Of a stretch of 42,441 nucleotides of DNA, positions 10,707-21,289 are shown piece by piece. Made by a program: the position numbers and the translations under genes. Numbering within the stretch: the first letter of the stretch is position 1; every line of letters starts with the position of its first letter. The stretch comes from Chara braunii (Eukaryota > Streptophyta > Charophyceae > Charales > Characeae): assembly GCA_003427395.1 (NCBI GenBank), contig BFEA01000072.1, positions 2,526,707-2,569,147 on the forward strand, written 5' to 3'. Below the pieces are notes generated by a model. It saw nothing but the letters and a program-made list of their open reading frames with translations, did not search any database and had not been told where the DNA came from.

Positions 10707-11537
10707 CTACCTCCCCCTGGTCTCCTTCTCAATTCCTACCTTGTCTTTTCCTTTTAGGAGTCTGGTTACCGTCTCTAATGAGGCAGTGTTGCGGTCAATC
10801 TTCTTCTCAAGAGACACAAGGTAGATCATGATAGACTGAAGGATGGATGCAAGCTCGCTGCCTGCTTCCTCATAATGAAATATTTGCCTCAATTCATCCA
10901 TAATTCTTTCTTCTTCTTCTTGCTCTTCTTCTTGTCTCCGGAACTCTTCAAGCTTTCTTCTTTCGTCTCTCAATGTGTTTTCTAATTGTCTGACTTTCTC
11001 CTCCATTCTCTCCACAGACAGTTGCGGTTCTACTTTCTTTGCTTTTTCCTCTTCTTTTCTCTTCCTTTCCTGTTCCAGCTTGTCAAATCCCTCGGCGACA
11101 TACCGGTCAAGGGCCATGTGCCCTTGCTTTATGAGTTCCTCCACTCTCTTGCCTATTTCCATCATCTGAGCTGCAGTGTCAGCGGCCTGCAACTCTTTTT
11201 TTGCATCAAGCAGATTGAGCTGTCCGTGAACGCGGCGGAACTCTTCAATCTTTCTTCTTTCTTCTCTCAATGTATCTTCTAATTGTCTGACATTCTCCTC
11301 CATTATCTCCACAGACAGTTGCTTTTCTACTTTCTTTGCTTTTTCCTCTTCTTTTCTCTTCTTCCTTTCCTGTTCCAGCTTGTCAAAGCCCTCGGCGACG
11401 TACCGGTCAAGGGCCATGCGCCCTTGCTTTATGAGTTTCTCCACTCTCTTGCCTGTTTCCATCATATGAACGGCAGTGTCAGTGGCCTGCAACTCTTTTT
11501 CTGCATTAAGCAGATTGAGCTGTCCGTGAACGTGTCA
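10707..11537 (-). CDS. Element B: gag-like coiled-coil ORF with internal tandem duplication
   Basis: The frame is open from a stop near 11537 to the stop at 10707. The first ATG in frame is at about 11465. It is almost wholly helical and charged (DKLEQERKKRKEEEKAKKVE), a long coiled coil. The segment from VHGQLNLL to EEFRR is present twice in tandem, each about 98-99 residues, offset 297 bases in the DNA. The copies differ mainly by single substitutions and one Lys, so the duplication is recent relative to the rest of the element. A Glu-rich hinge and a C-terminal helix (ASILQSIMIYLVSLEKKIDR) follow. It lies downstream of the LTR and primer-binding site of element B, where gag belongs. No capsid or zinc knuckle follows. 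A cellular coiled-coil protein cannot be ruled out. Confidence 0.55.
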
Positions 11538-12587
11538 TTCAACGTCCGGACCGGCACCATGAATCTCACCGAGCAACTGGTGGAGTAACCTAATCAGAGT
11601 CTGTCTTCTTGTCTAAATTTGGCCACGGGTCTTCTTGTCTAAATTTGGCCACGGATCTTTAGTTCCCCCCCTTCTTCATCGGCATAGACTATGAGAGGGA
11701 TAGGGAAGAAAATAAGAGGAATGAACCGCGGTAAGATGGAGGCACACAAACATTTCCAGAGAGAATTCATTTTTCGAAGCGTGTAGATGTCGCAAAATAA
11801 ATAAAACTAGGAGGCAAGAATAAATTCCATGGCACACGCAACTCCTACAACAAGAAGTAAGCAAGGCAAATACAAAGAAGCAGGTTATCAATTAATTTCT
11901 AAATCCTAACTTTGTTGTTGGTTTTTTGTGATGACGTACTACAGCTACAGGTACCGCAGCCACAGCCAGTGTGATCAGGACAACAACACACTCGTAAGTA
12001 TACACAGCAACCACAAACAATCAACAGGTGAGCAGAAAGCCAACACAACTACCAATCAATGGTTAGCTTCCTTCCTCTTATGGCTGTAGCATCTACAGCA
12101 GCAATGCAACCCAAGTGCACACTCACACCCTCAGCAGCTTGTATGCATGCCATGTGTCACCCCTAGCATGCCGACGCAGCAGTTCTGCCACGTTAGCGTC
12201 AAGGACCGGAAAGGTTACAAGGAGGGATGCCACATCCCAGTGCAGGTCTGCTTACACACTCAACACGGGCATGCCACGTAAGTGCGTCAACAACGATACA
12301 ACGTCAGCATTCCACATTATGCCACATAAGCAATGCGCCACATCAGCGGTCCTGATCTCTTTCTTGACCAGCGCCACGTCAGCCTGTTGCCAAGGAAGTC
12401 TTTAGTGCCGCCACATCATCATCTTCAAGGGACAGATGCTCGCACGTGCAATACTACAATGTCTTGACTTGTTGTATTTACCGCGCGCGTTAATACACGC
12501 GTTTTGTTTTGCACATGTGGCACCTCCCCCTTACCAGGGTGTCACGTCAACACCTGACAGCAGACAACAGATTGCGATGAAGGAGTT
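11538..12587 (-). other. Element B leader
   Basis: No gene is seen. The sequence has many (T/G)GCCAC(G/A)T(C/A)AGC-type decamers between 12140 and 12400, the same motif found in leader A and in the LTR arrays. A 30-base duplication (TTCTTGTCTAAATTTGGCCA) occurs at about 11608 and 11630. Confidence 0.5.
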
Positions 12588-12600
12588 TGCTCCGATACCA
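12588..12600 (-). promoter_or_regulatory. Primer-binding site of element B
   Basis: The minus strand reads TGGTATCGGAGCA, one mismatch from the plant initiator tRNA-Met site TGGTATCAGAGCA. It lies three bases inside the LTR end and gives element B its minus-strand orientation. Confidence 0.8.
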
Positions 12601-12882
12601 AATTATAATGAACCTAGTCTGGCAGATACTCATCAGTCGTCAAACATTAGTAGTCTCGGTATCTGCTGCATAGTCTCCAATTATCGTGAAATGATATCTG
12701 AAACAATATCTCATTACCATTAGACGAAGAGAGTGCAAGGGGAATAGACAGAGGAGAAAATGGAAGAGATAATTAAGGATCACACAATAATAATCCCATT
12801 AAACCCCACTTCTTCGCCGGGCTTCTTCCCTCTCCACATTATATGATAACAAGTATAATAATCCTGATCACACAGTAGTGCC

Positions 12883-12896
12883 ACGTGGCACTCTGA
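12883..12896. promoter_or_regulatory. GTGCCACGTGGCAC palindrome (G-box core) in LTR B
   Basis: This is a perfect 14-base palindrome centred on CACGTG, the plant bHLH/bZIP G-box. It is conserved in the inverted LTR C near 26701-26714, which argues for retention within the LTR family. Regulatory use is inference. Confidence 0.5.
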
Positions 12897-13124
12897 TCTC
12901 GTGAAGACGATGAAGACTCAACATAATATAGTGACGACGTCAACCTCAGGTGAGTACATGATCCCAGTCATCCACAAATCCCGATCTGCCTCCTCCTGGC
13001 AACCAATCACCTTATGTAGACAACGTGGACAATAGTCGAGACAGGTGGCATGCACCACATCATCAATGAAGACCAATGGCATGTGCCACATCAGCAACGT
13101 AGACCTGTGTCATGTACCACATCA

Positions 13125-13462
13125 TCATGCAATGTAGACCATAGGCAGTGCCACATCAGCATGCAATATAGACCATAGGCAACGCCACATCAGCATGCAA
13201 TGTAGACCATAGGCAGCGCCACATCAGCATGCAATGTAGACCATAGGCAACGCCACATCAGCANNNNNNNNNNNNNNNNNNNNNNNNNNNNNNNNNNNNN
13301 NNNNNNNNNNNNNNNNNNCAGCATGCAATGTAGACCATAGGCAGCGCCACATCAGCATGCAATGTAGACCATAGGCAACGCCACATCAGCATGCAATGTA
13401 GACCATAGGCAGCACCACATCAGCATGCAATGTAGACCATAGGCAGCGCCACATCAGCATGT
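13125..13462 (-). repeat. 34-bp tandem array in LTR B (interrupted by assembly gap)
   Basis: GCATGCAATGTAGACCATAG repeats with a strict 34-base period (starts at 13125, 13159, 13193, 13227, 13261, then after the gap at 13321, 13355, 13389, 13423, 13457). On the element strand every unit carries GCTGATGTGG or a close variant (GCTGACGTGG in LTR C). Units alternate between GGCAGC and GGCAAC variants. Confidence 0.9.
13264..13318. other. Assembly gap of 55 N
   Basis: The run of N falls inside the 34-bp array. The phase jump across it (60 bases between unit starts) is not a multiple of 34, so the true length is unknown. Confidence 0.95.
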
Positions 13463-13999
13463 CGGGCATCATGCAGAACGCGCCAGCATGACGCCACAAT
13501 TTGCGTCGTTGTCCACAGTGCCTGCGCACAGCCAGCGTCCAACCAGTGTCTCGCCAACGTCAATGCCTGCTTCTGCTCTAAGTCAAACCAGCGTCCAAGC
13601 AGCATAGCAAAATTGAATGTCAAACCCCTGAAGACCAGCTCTTAAGTAGCATTGACGAAGCAGTCTGGGCTTCGGTCCCTTCCCCTCAGTCGTCCAGATT
13701 GAATCACAGTCGAGGGCCTGGATTGTGTACAGATGCAGACTCCCCCTTGGACCTGATGCTGTTTGGGTAGCTGCATACAAACAAATGTGTGTGTTTGACC
13801 GGTGGTTTGGGTTGGGTATACTTTGACAGTTGACTTTTGTCAATTGTACCTCGCTCAGACCCTGAATCTTAAACTGGGTATTTTCCCCCATTTTGGCTTG
13901 GGCCTGGGGGTGGTTTGGCGAGGCCCTCAGTTTCCACGAGGCATACAACATGGGTTATTGCACCTTGATTTAGTAAAAGTTTGGTTGATTCAGTAAAAG

Positions 14000-14190
14000 T
14001 TTGGGTAACACCTCCCCTAGAAAAGTAGGCTTCCTTGATTTTTACGAAGCCGTATATAAAAATTAGACAAAAGTCATACTTTAAAAAACCAAAATTTAAC
14101 TAATTCCTGAGATTTATAAAAATTTCGGCAGCGCTTCCCGTAGTGAAAGCAACTTTCCAAAATTTATACAAAGCCACGTATGGAAAAATA
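14000..14190. repeat. Dispersed repeat copy 2 (TTTCGGYAGYGCTTCCCGTAG)
   Basis: AAAATTTCGGCAGCGCTTCC at about 14117, followed by CCGTAG and a CAAAATTTATACAAAGCC segment, matches copy 1 at 7594-7740. An AACACCTCCCCTAG string at 14007 corresponds to the GCCTCTCCCCTTC string of copy 1. Confidence 0.6.
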
Positions 14191-14479
14191 AAATTATCCC
14201 AAAAAATGCAAGAATTGAACTTCAGTAAAAATAAACTTAACACAGAAAATGCAGGAATTTGAACTAACTCCTACAGCTCCAGCATGTGGCGAGCATCTAA
14301 AGCAACTACCTATCAAAGTTGACACTCAAACTAAGTAGTGCTCACACTCAATCACATGCAAGTCCATACCACAATGGGTAAGTACTCTCACCAAAACCCC
14401 AAGTTGTTTCCTCATAGGATAGTTCATTGAACCTCCAGATGATTTATCCCTTATACCCAACTTCCATATGGCATAGTGC
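14191..14479. other. No gene recognised
   Basis: AT-rich sequence with stops in all frames. Confidence 0.4.
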
Positions 14480-15425
14480 TAGACCATTCAACTTTTAGAA
14501 ACACAAGCGGTTAACAGGGACCCCCACTTTTCAGCCCTTGTTAACCCCTTCAACCCTGAAAAGTGCATTGGAGATGATTTTTTTTAGTTTTTTCTGATTT
14601 TTTTTTGCCCTGTTTTAATTTTGGTCAAGGTCTGTGTGTGTCAAGTTTGGTGTTTGTTGGGGTCTTGGAGTTGACTGTTTTGGCTAACCCTGAAAATCCT
14701 GAAAATCCTTAAAACTAAAATGAACGAATTTTGCATAAAAACACATTTTTGCCTTGCTGTTTTATAGGTTTGTAAAGTTTTTTTTTCAATTTTTTAAAAA
14801 AAAAGTAGTTAGTATGGTCTCCACTCTATGAATTGGTGGCAAGTTTGGTTAAAATGACCCTTGGGTTTTGTTATAAATGGCCTAACAAGTGGTCTGAAAA
14901 TTGAGGCTTCCGTTAACCGGCTCTCATGACTAAGACCATTGAGCTTAGAAACAATGACTAGTCGCCCTGAGCTGTTTAATATCCAAGATTGATTAACTCT
15001 CTGACTTGTCTTCAAAGAAGGGAAAATATGGGTAGGGAGGGGACTGAGCCATTCAACTTAGAAACAATGCTCAACTTGCCTAAATTACTTCCAATTATAC
15101 TTCTTTGCTTTTCCTTCTCTTCTTAGTGATATGGCTCAACGCTGGACCATTCAACTTAAAAATAGTGCCCAACTGCTTGTTCATATGCAAATATAGATAA
15201 AGTACTTCCAGTTATACTTAGTTTACAATCATATGCGTGGCTTCAGGCTAAACCATTCAGCTTAGGAACAATGCTTAGCCTTCCACAAAAAAATCCTCCC
15301 TTAGAATAAAACAAGAGACTAAACCATTCAGCCGTGCCATTCAACTTAGAAACAATGCCTGGCCCTTGAGAAAACAAGCAATAAAACATAGCACCCGGCA
15401 ATTCAACTTAGAAACAATGCCAAGT
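14480..15425. repeat. Irregularly spaced CCATTCAACTTAGAAACAATGCC repeats
   Basis: A 20-23 base motif around ATTCAACTTAGAAACAATGC recurs at about 14483, 14934, 15048, 15155, 15251, 15336 and 15401. Spacing in the last six copies is roughly 65-115 bases, and the text between copies is not conserved. The stretch also has poly-T (14578-14605, 14778-14800) and no coding frame. Confidence 0.7.
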
Positions 15426-15690
15426 CTTTGGTTGAACTGGTTAAACGCATGCGATACTGCCTTCCTCCCACCTTCCCCCAATTCATCCTTTAGTCTGCTT
15501 TCAGTCAAAATAAAGATGAAACTGAATTTTACGCATGCATTCCTTCCAATTAATTTCATTTAGTCCTGATAAGAAAACGAAATCGTATGGGAACGCACAC
15601 ATACACACCATACATACTAGAAGGATGTAGTTAAACAACGATATAGTGGGTTCATACAGGCAGAAGAAGGTATACCTGACATTTCCCTTC
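15426..15690. other. No gene recognised
   Basis: Short antiparallel frames only. Confidence 0.4.
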
Positions 15691-15699
15691 CTCTAGAAC

Positions 15700-15800
15700 T
15701 TTGCCTAGGTTCCGGTAGAGCTCCCGCAATCGGTGGGGCGAACCTCCCACAAAGGCCTTGGCATGGGTTACGGGTTTCAATCCCGCCTGTCGGCTTCGTC
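15700..15800 (+). ncRNA. tRNA-like segment, possibly a tRNA-derived SINE or pseudo-tRNA
   Basis: GGTAGAGC at about 15715-15722 looks like the 3' part of a tRNA D-arm (A box). About 50 bases on, ACGGGTTTCAATCCCGC (15770-15786) forms a T-arm with a 5-bp stem and a TTTCAAT loop, close to the B-box GGTTCGANTCC. The distance between them is longer than in a normal tRNA, and I could not fold an anticodon or acceptor stem, so a functional tRNA is unlikely. Confidence 0.3.
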
Positions 15801-16540
15801 TTTGAACCAATAAACTAGACTGAGAGCAAGAAGGATAGAAGGTGAATCATTAAGTCATTCAGATACAAGAGGGATGCACTCAGACTCGCGTGAGAAGGCC
15901 TTTATTCCTTGACACGCCTGAGGGCTCCGCAATGGCGGCCAGTAAACATCGCAAAAATGGCCGAACTGAAGTCGTGATGTAGAGCAATTGTGCCTTGATG
16001 CCTCTCCAAGTCGCAGTGGTGGCCCCCTTTGCCAAGCTTGATCACTCCCCGAGGCTACAGTATTGCTACCTCTAACCAAGCCGTCGCTACGCAACGCAGA
16101 AGAGCCACCAGCCTCTGTTGCACCACCCAATGACGACCACTGTTCGGCTGAGCAGGATTTCGAGCAGCGATGGCTCAGCAAGTGCAGCAGTATACAGAAG
16201 TAGTGCGCCCCAAACGCAGCCAGTCATAGCAAGCCTTTTTCTAGAGAATCAAAGAAGAACTCTCAATCTGTCATCTCCTGCTACGCCTTCTTCCATTGGC
16301 TAGTCGTCCAATAGTCCCTCAACGGGCCACAAAGAAAGGTCCCAACGTAGTTGTTTAGTGGGCTGGAGTCTTGTTTGTTGACGAAATTAACCAAACAAAT
16401 CACTCCACCAGCCGGAGAACCGAGGCATTGGATCCGAGTGTCAACGAGAGCATACTCGTCACCACGAACTTACGTGTGAAGAACCCTTCCTTCAACTTGG
16501 CACTCAACGCCCAGCCTACCACTGCACAACTATTTAGGAG
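15801..16540. other. No gene recognised
   Basis: Overlapping frames on both strands at 15855-16303 lack motifs. Confidence 0.35.
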
Positions 16541-17060
16541 CCTACATCGACCATGCCTCCCGTTGTCGTCAGCAGTAACAACCGCAATGCATGAAGATGT
16601 CGACCTTGTAGACCATCGCCAAAACCAGGTACGTGCCCTCACATCATCATCCTCACCTCTCTCTCTGGCTATTCTCATTCAGGGAGCCCGGCTCGCGGTC
16701 GCTGTGGGATTCGAGCTCACGTCTGCAATCGTACTGTTTCGTGTACGCATCCACTGAGCAGTCTGCCAATGCTCACAATGAGAAGGAACCTCCCACCAAA
16801 ACATAGGAAGACACACCGCGACGGACAAACACACTGAGGAAAATTCCCGGTGTGATGAGCTACGCGTCGGCCAATGGGTAAGCCTCCAATCCCGCGGGCC
16901 GTCTTACGCTCCTCAAACGATAGGATGAGCAATATCGCAATGAATCTTCCGCCGACACTCGGAAGTAGACCCGCCTATTGGCGTAGTCTAGCGTACGGCC
17001 TCAATCGGTCAGGTAAGCCCGACTCTCTATTTCTATCTCCCGACACTCTCTCCCTCTCTC
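16541..17060 (-). mobile_element. Degraded LTR-like segment (minus strand)
   Basis: AAAACCAGGTACGTGCCCTC at 16620-16639, followed by CTCTCTCTCT-rich sequence, matches the corresponding part of LTR A (4968-5010) and, inverted, LTRs D and G. A second partial copy of the same region (GGTCAGGTAAGCCC, then CTCTCTCCCTCTCTCTCTCT) is at 17008-17065. The ends could not be set. Confidence 0.4.
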
Positions 17061-18467
17061 TCTCTTACTCGCATGCCGTCCACTTCAGCTTGGCCCTGAG
17101 CGTAGCTTCCTACCAGTAAGCATACAAAAATAAGGATGAATGTTCCCTCAAACGTGGGAAGATACATTGCAAAAAAACGAACTACTTTCTTGGGCGCAGC
17201 TCCTACAAATCGTAGCGGCCAGACCACTCCACGGATTGCGGATCTGAGCCCGCCAATCGATTCGCATCACTCGAAAACCCTCGAAACACACTCTAGTTCG
17301 CTCGACTCCATAGAGAATTGGGCGAGATCTTGATTTTCACTCCCACCATCTCCAACATGTCGCGACACCTCCACGCAACAATTTTCTCTACTAACTTCTA
17401 ATCCACTAACCCTCTTCTTAAACTAACTGCAGATCCACGTTCGCCATCCCTCAAAACCCCGGATTAGCACTTTCTCCTGACCGATTCCACCGAGAATCGA
17501 GTAGTATTCTCGATTTTCCACTCCCTTTACCTCTACTCCGCCATAGCTTCGCGCACCAGCTTTCTCCTTCCTCATACACAACTCCTATCGCCAAACTGAC
17601 TTCGCCTATCGATTTGCCCGGCGTCAAAACCCCAAGTTCGCCTCCCGGTTCGCCCGATTTCATCAAGAATCGAGTGAGCTGCGTGTTTTACAGCTTGGCA
17701 TAGCCACTCTCCCTGCCGCCTGCGTTCTTCCTGCGCCGCATGCACCTTGCACAGAATGCCGTCTGAATTCCTTCTTTCTCCGCTGCCAGTTACTCTTCCT
17801 CTGCGCTAAGCGGTGCGCTTAACCCAGACACCACGAGGACGGGGATTGATACAGACAGCAGGATGGTGGTCTTGGAAGTCGATATCCGCTAAGGGGTGTG
17901 GATAAACTCACATGCCGAATCGATCAGCCCCGAAGACCGAGTAGGAGGGTGCGGGCCCACTGCTAAGCCTGCAGCGTGAGCCTGAGTGAGGCGGCCCTGG
18001 TGCAGATCTTGGTGGTAGTAGCAAATCTTCAAATGAGAACTTTGGAAACCAAAGTGGGGGCGGGTTCCATCTGACCTGCTGCTGGGACAGCCTGCCGCAC
18101 AGCCAAAACTGCGGCAGCCTCCCACCGGTGCCCCCTGGCCCCACCCAACTCAGGCATAGTTCACCATCTTTCGTGTCCCAGCGGCCAGGCTCACACTCAA
18201 ACCTCTCACAGCAGATTGTGGCTCTCAGACGGTGCGCCCACAGCGACCCTCGCCTCGCTCGGGCTGCAGTCCCACAGGCCCGCTCATAATTTTCTCCAAT
18301 TCTCTTCCATTTTAGGCTATCGACGCTCTCCAAATGGGACGCAAGGGAAGCCATGACCACGCACGTTGACCTCTTCGGTCCGTGCTTCAAGGCGGGTAGG
18401 ATTTTGTCAGCGCCCCGATCACGTAGGAGTTCCAATGGGCCCGCAAAAATGAGGCACATGCTCAAAG
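17061..18467. other. No gene recognised
   Basis: A 228-residue minus-strand frame (17908-18594) is open, but it crosses the boundary of LTR E and has no domain, so it is not annotated as a gene. The rest is unmatched. Confidence 0.4.
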
Positions 18468-19440
18468 TGCAAGGAAAATGAGCAATAGCGAATTCCAGAA
18501 ACCGAGCAGCATCATACACATGAAACGAGGTAGTCGTGACCTCGAACCAAAAGCAGAATTGCAACACGAGTTCCACCAAATAAGAGCACAGCAAAAGCTC
18601 ACAAGTGACAATGTTGGAATAGTCTCATCATCACCAACAATGAACCAATGTCGGTTGCCTATCTGGCGCTTGGCGCCCAGACTACGAATGGCGGATCCTA
18701 TCTAGCCTATCTACAATTCCGATGGTGATGTCAACAGCTCCCAGAAGTACGAGCATATCTCGGCCAATGCCGTTCGCCTCAAGCACCAGGTATGTCCCAC
18801 GGTTCACTCACAACCTCGATCCCCCACACAGATGCCACGTGCCCCAAGGACCACCATGAGCCCCGTCCAGCACCTCGCAGGCCAGCTGGGCTATGGCTGC
18901 CTGCGTGTACCTTGCTCGCCCGTGAGCGCGTGGGCGCTTTCCTGCCAGTAGCGCAGCAGTGCTTGCGCAGCATGTAGGAAGTGGCCGAATGCCGAATGCG
19001 GAGGTAGGCACTTTCCTATGTGGAAGTGACCTGCCTACTGCGTGCTGCCTGGCTGTGCTGGGCCCCTGCCCAGGAAGCTTCGGGTAGGGCCCAAGTGGCT
19101 GAGCCCCGGTCCAAGGGGATCAGGCACAGGGCGTGGGGTGGTTACCCGTGTCCAACTGCCAGCGGCCTGTGTGCAATCCATGGCTCGTGTCTAGCCCAGG
19201 GCCTGCCTCAGGTACATTTGATAAAGGCAGCCAGGGCCTAAGTTCTCTCAACCAACTGGTGCTGCACAACTGCCTGAATTTCCTTTGCGTGGAAAGGCCA
19301 AAATACGCCTCTCTGCCTTCACTTAGGGCGGCCGATATTGCTGAAAACAGGGCCTGGTAGGGCTCATCGGGGCCTTGAGCCTCGCAAAAGTCTTCGACTC
19401 CCATATCAGCCACCCATGCCCGGCGGGGTAGCAACTGAGC
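18468..19440 (-). mobile_element. LTR E (minus strand, diverged)
   Basis: The 3' end is TGCAAGGAAAATGAGC on the plus strand at 18468, identical over 16 bases to the LTR end at 41890. The ACCAGGTATGT motif lies at 18786-18796. A GCACCAGTTGGTTGAGAG segment (on the minus strand, near 19255) matches the GCACGCCAGTTGGT segment of D and G. A GAGGCTCAAGGCCCC-like start lies near 19370-19390. The internal part of any element it belonged to was not found. Confidence 0.55.
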
Positions 19441-20160
19441 CAGGCCGGTCGGTCCCGACGCCGGCCTCAGAACTGATCACTGGGTCAAAGGCATTAGCAA
19501 AAATAGAAGTAGGAAAAATAATAATAAAAATAATAAAAGTAAGAGTAAACGCGAGGGACACAAAACAAAGTAAGGGGACGAGGGGCTGTGCGTCCCGCTG
19601 GCCTGCGACGCAGCGCACACCCAGGCCCCGTGCATGGTTGGACCTGGCCATCGATACCCTGCGCGTGCCGCTCACCCGGGCGAGGACCTAAACTTCCTCC
19701 CGCACGCGTGCTGTCAAGAGGACGAGGCTGCGCTGGTGTGACTTGCAGAAAACACACCAAATACCCTTACAAGGGTATTTGGTACGACAGCGCTCTACCT
19801 TGAGAGTTGGCATTCTTCCGGAAGCGGACTGGTGGGAGAAGGGTGATGCCTCTGAAGTGCCCTAGGAGGACGAAGCACTGGGTCACGACAAAAGTCAGCC
19901 CACTCGAGTAGCACATGTATGCTTGCACTGAAGTCCATTTGCCAATGCTGCGCTGTAGAAGTAGCTGCGGTCTGACCAGACCTATGGGTATGTAAGACGA
20001 GCACAGGACCGATCTTTAAAGAAAGATCCGGCGGGTCAATCGAGTCGTACCACATGCGACCCGGGCACTTGAGATCCTTGCCAAACCGATACACTGTTTT
20101 TCTCAAAGACCTAAAGTTTGTATTTAGTTGATAATGTAAGACCACATGAAGACCACAATA
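19441..20160. other. No gene; AATAAT-rich tract and palindrome
   Basis: 19498-19570 is an A/AATAAT-rich tract. Sequence around it is GC-rich with no motif. Confidence 0.4.
19756..19783. repeat. Perfect 13-bp inverted repeat
   Basis: ACCAAATACCCTT and its exact reverse complement are separated by two bases (AC). The spacer is too short for a normal hairpin loop, so it is better seen as a near-palindrome or cruciform, or as two element ends joined head to head. Confidence 0.9.
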
Positions 20161-21040
20161 AGTGTATAATACGACTCAGGCCCGCCAGGGGAGCCGCAAA
20201 GGAGTAGTAGTTGAAAATGCCACGTGTTTTTGCATTGTAAAATGCAAGTATATCTGCATGGTCCATTGGGATCATAATTCTTATTGGCATAGGAAGGATA
20301 TAACCTTTGTAAGTGCGTTGTACAAATCCATACTTGATAGAGAAGAGTGTGGTCTGGTCTGATCAGCCTTTGTCTGCTTGGGCACAGGGGTGGGCCGAAG
20401 TTCACTGTAAGTCAGTGTGGTCTGGTCTGTTTTTTCGTCGGCCGATGACGTTGTAAATGGTGATTGAGGGAGATTTAAAAACGGTAGCTTCTAGTTGAAA
20501 GCTCGTTTTGTTTAGTCTGTATATTTTTTTCCATCATGCATGCATTCTGTTGGGACGAATGATTTATTTTCACTTTGATTAGTTAGCTGGACGGACTGTG
20601 GTCCAGAATTGACTGCTGTAGGTAATAACAGCTATTATTACTCTCTGTTAGCTGTCTCTCCAGTCAATTGTAGAACTAATTAAATGGAAGAAAATTATTC
20701 GAGGGTGTGTGTCTGACTAGTTCATACCGTCGGACGGTATCTGAAAGTTTCTGGGTCGGTCAATTATTTTATTTTATTTTTTAGACACCGATCAGAGTCT
20801 CTTCTGAGGTAGGACTATGTTCTAGTGCGGAGTGAACTTTGTTTGCAGCTGATGAGCGAAGCATCTAGCAATTGTGAGGACTTAGTTGACTCCCAGAGGA
20901 TCACACGAAGTATCGCCCATTGTCTACCTATAGTCTTTGAGGCGCTAGCGCTTGGAGAAAAAGCACGCGAAGGAGAGGCTCTGCTGACAGGAGGCGGTTG
21001 GGTGTGGTGCTGCACACTGGTGGCTTAGGAGGACAGGTGC
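20161..21040. other. No gene recognised; possible leader of the next ORF
   Basis: GTGGTCTGGTCTG occurs twice (about 20349 and 20418). Nothing diagnostic such as a primer-binding site was seen before the Gln-rich ORF at 21049. Confidence 0.35.
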
Positions 21041-21048
21041 TGCGTGTC

Positions 21049-21273
21049 ATGGCCACACAGGCATCCAGTCAGAGTACCCAGAGCGGTGTCGGTCAGGCTA
21101 GTAGCGGTACAGTAGGGACCTTAGGTAGGCAAATGGCAGGCTTGCAGTCGAGCCAGCCGGTCCCACTCACTGCAGAGGAACGTGAGCTGCAAGAGGCTCA
21201 GACGATTTGGCAACAGTTGCAAGCCCAGCCTTTAGATGCTGAAGCTAGAGAGCAAGGAGGAAGGAATAGGTAA
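21049..21273 (+). CDS. Short Gln/Ser-rich ORF, possibly gag N terminus
   Basis: From ATGGCCACACAG the frame gives about 74 residues, Ser/Gln/Gly-rich at first and then helical (PLTAEERELQEAQTIWQQL), ending at a TAA. The sequence AATAGGTAAGC at the stop could be a splice donor (AG|GTAAGC), so the stop may lie in an intron. It immediately precedes an LTR-like segment on the same strand. The composition fits the start of a retrotransposon gag, but no conserved motif is present, and a host exon is possible. Confidence 0.35.
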   Translation: MATQASSQSTQSGVGQASSGTVGTLGRQMAGLQSSQPVPLTAEERELQEAQTIWQQLQAQPLDAEAREQGGRNR

Positions 21274-21289
21274 GCTAGGCAGCTTGTAC

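Larger units (their letters stand above)
12604..13962 (-). mobile_element. 5' LTR of element B
   Basis: On the minus strand the LTR begins TGCAATAACCC at 13962 and ends TTCATTATA at 12604, next to the primer-binding site. Almost its whole length aligns with the plus-strand LTR C (25760-26975), including a CTACTTAAG promoter-like box, TTGCTATGCTGCTT, the 34-bp array, a GTGCCACGTGGCAC palindrome and the purine-rich end. The element expected on the inner side is truncated after gag, and no second LTR of this element was found to the left. Confidence 0.85.

Noticed and set aside
13125-13462. CRISPR-like regular 34-bp spacing
   Set aside because: The whole unit is repeated with no variable spacers, it lies in an LTR, and the genome is eukaryotic.
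17908-18594. 228-residue minus-strand open frame
   Set aside because: It crosses the LTR E boundary, has no domain, and its low-information composition follows GC-rich sequence.
20166-20178. TAATACGACTCA, resembling a phage T7 promoter
   Set aside because: The match stops after 12-13 bases and misses the CTATAG initiation part. A chance match.
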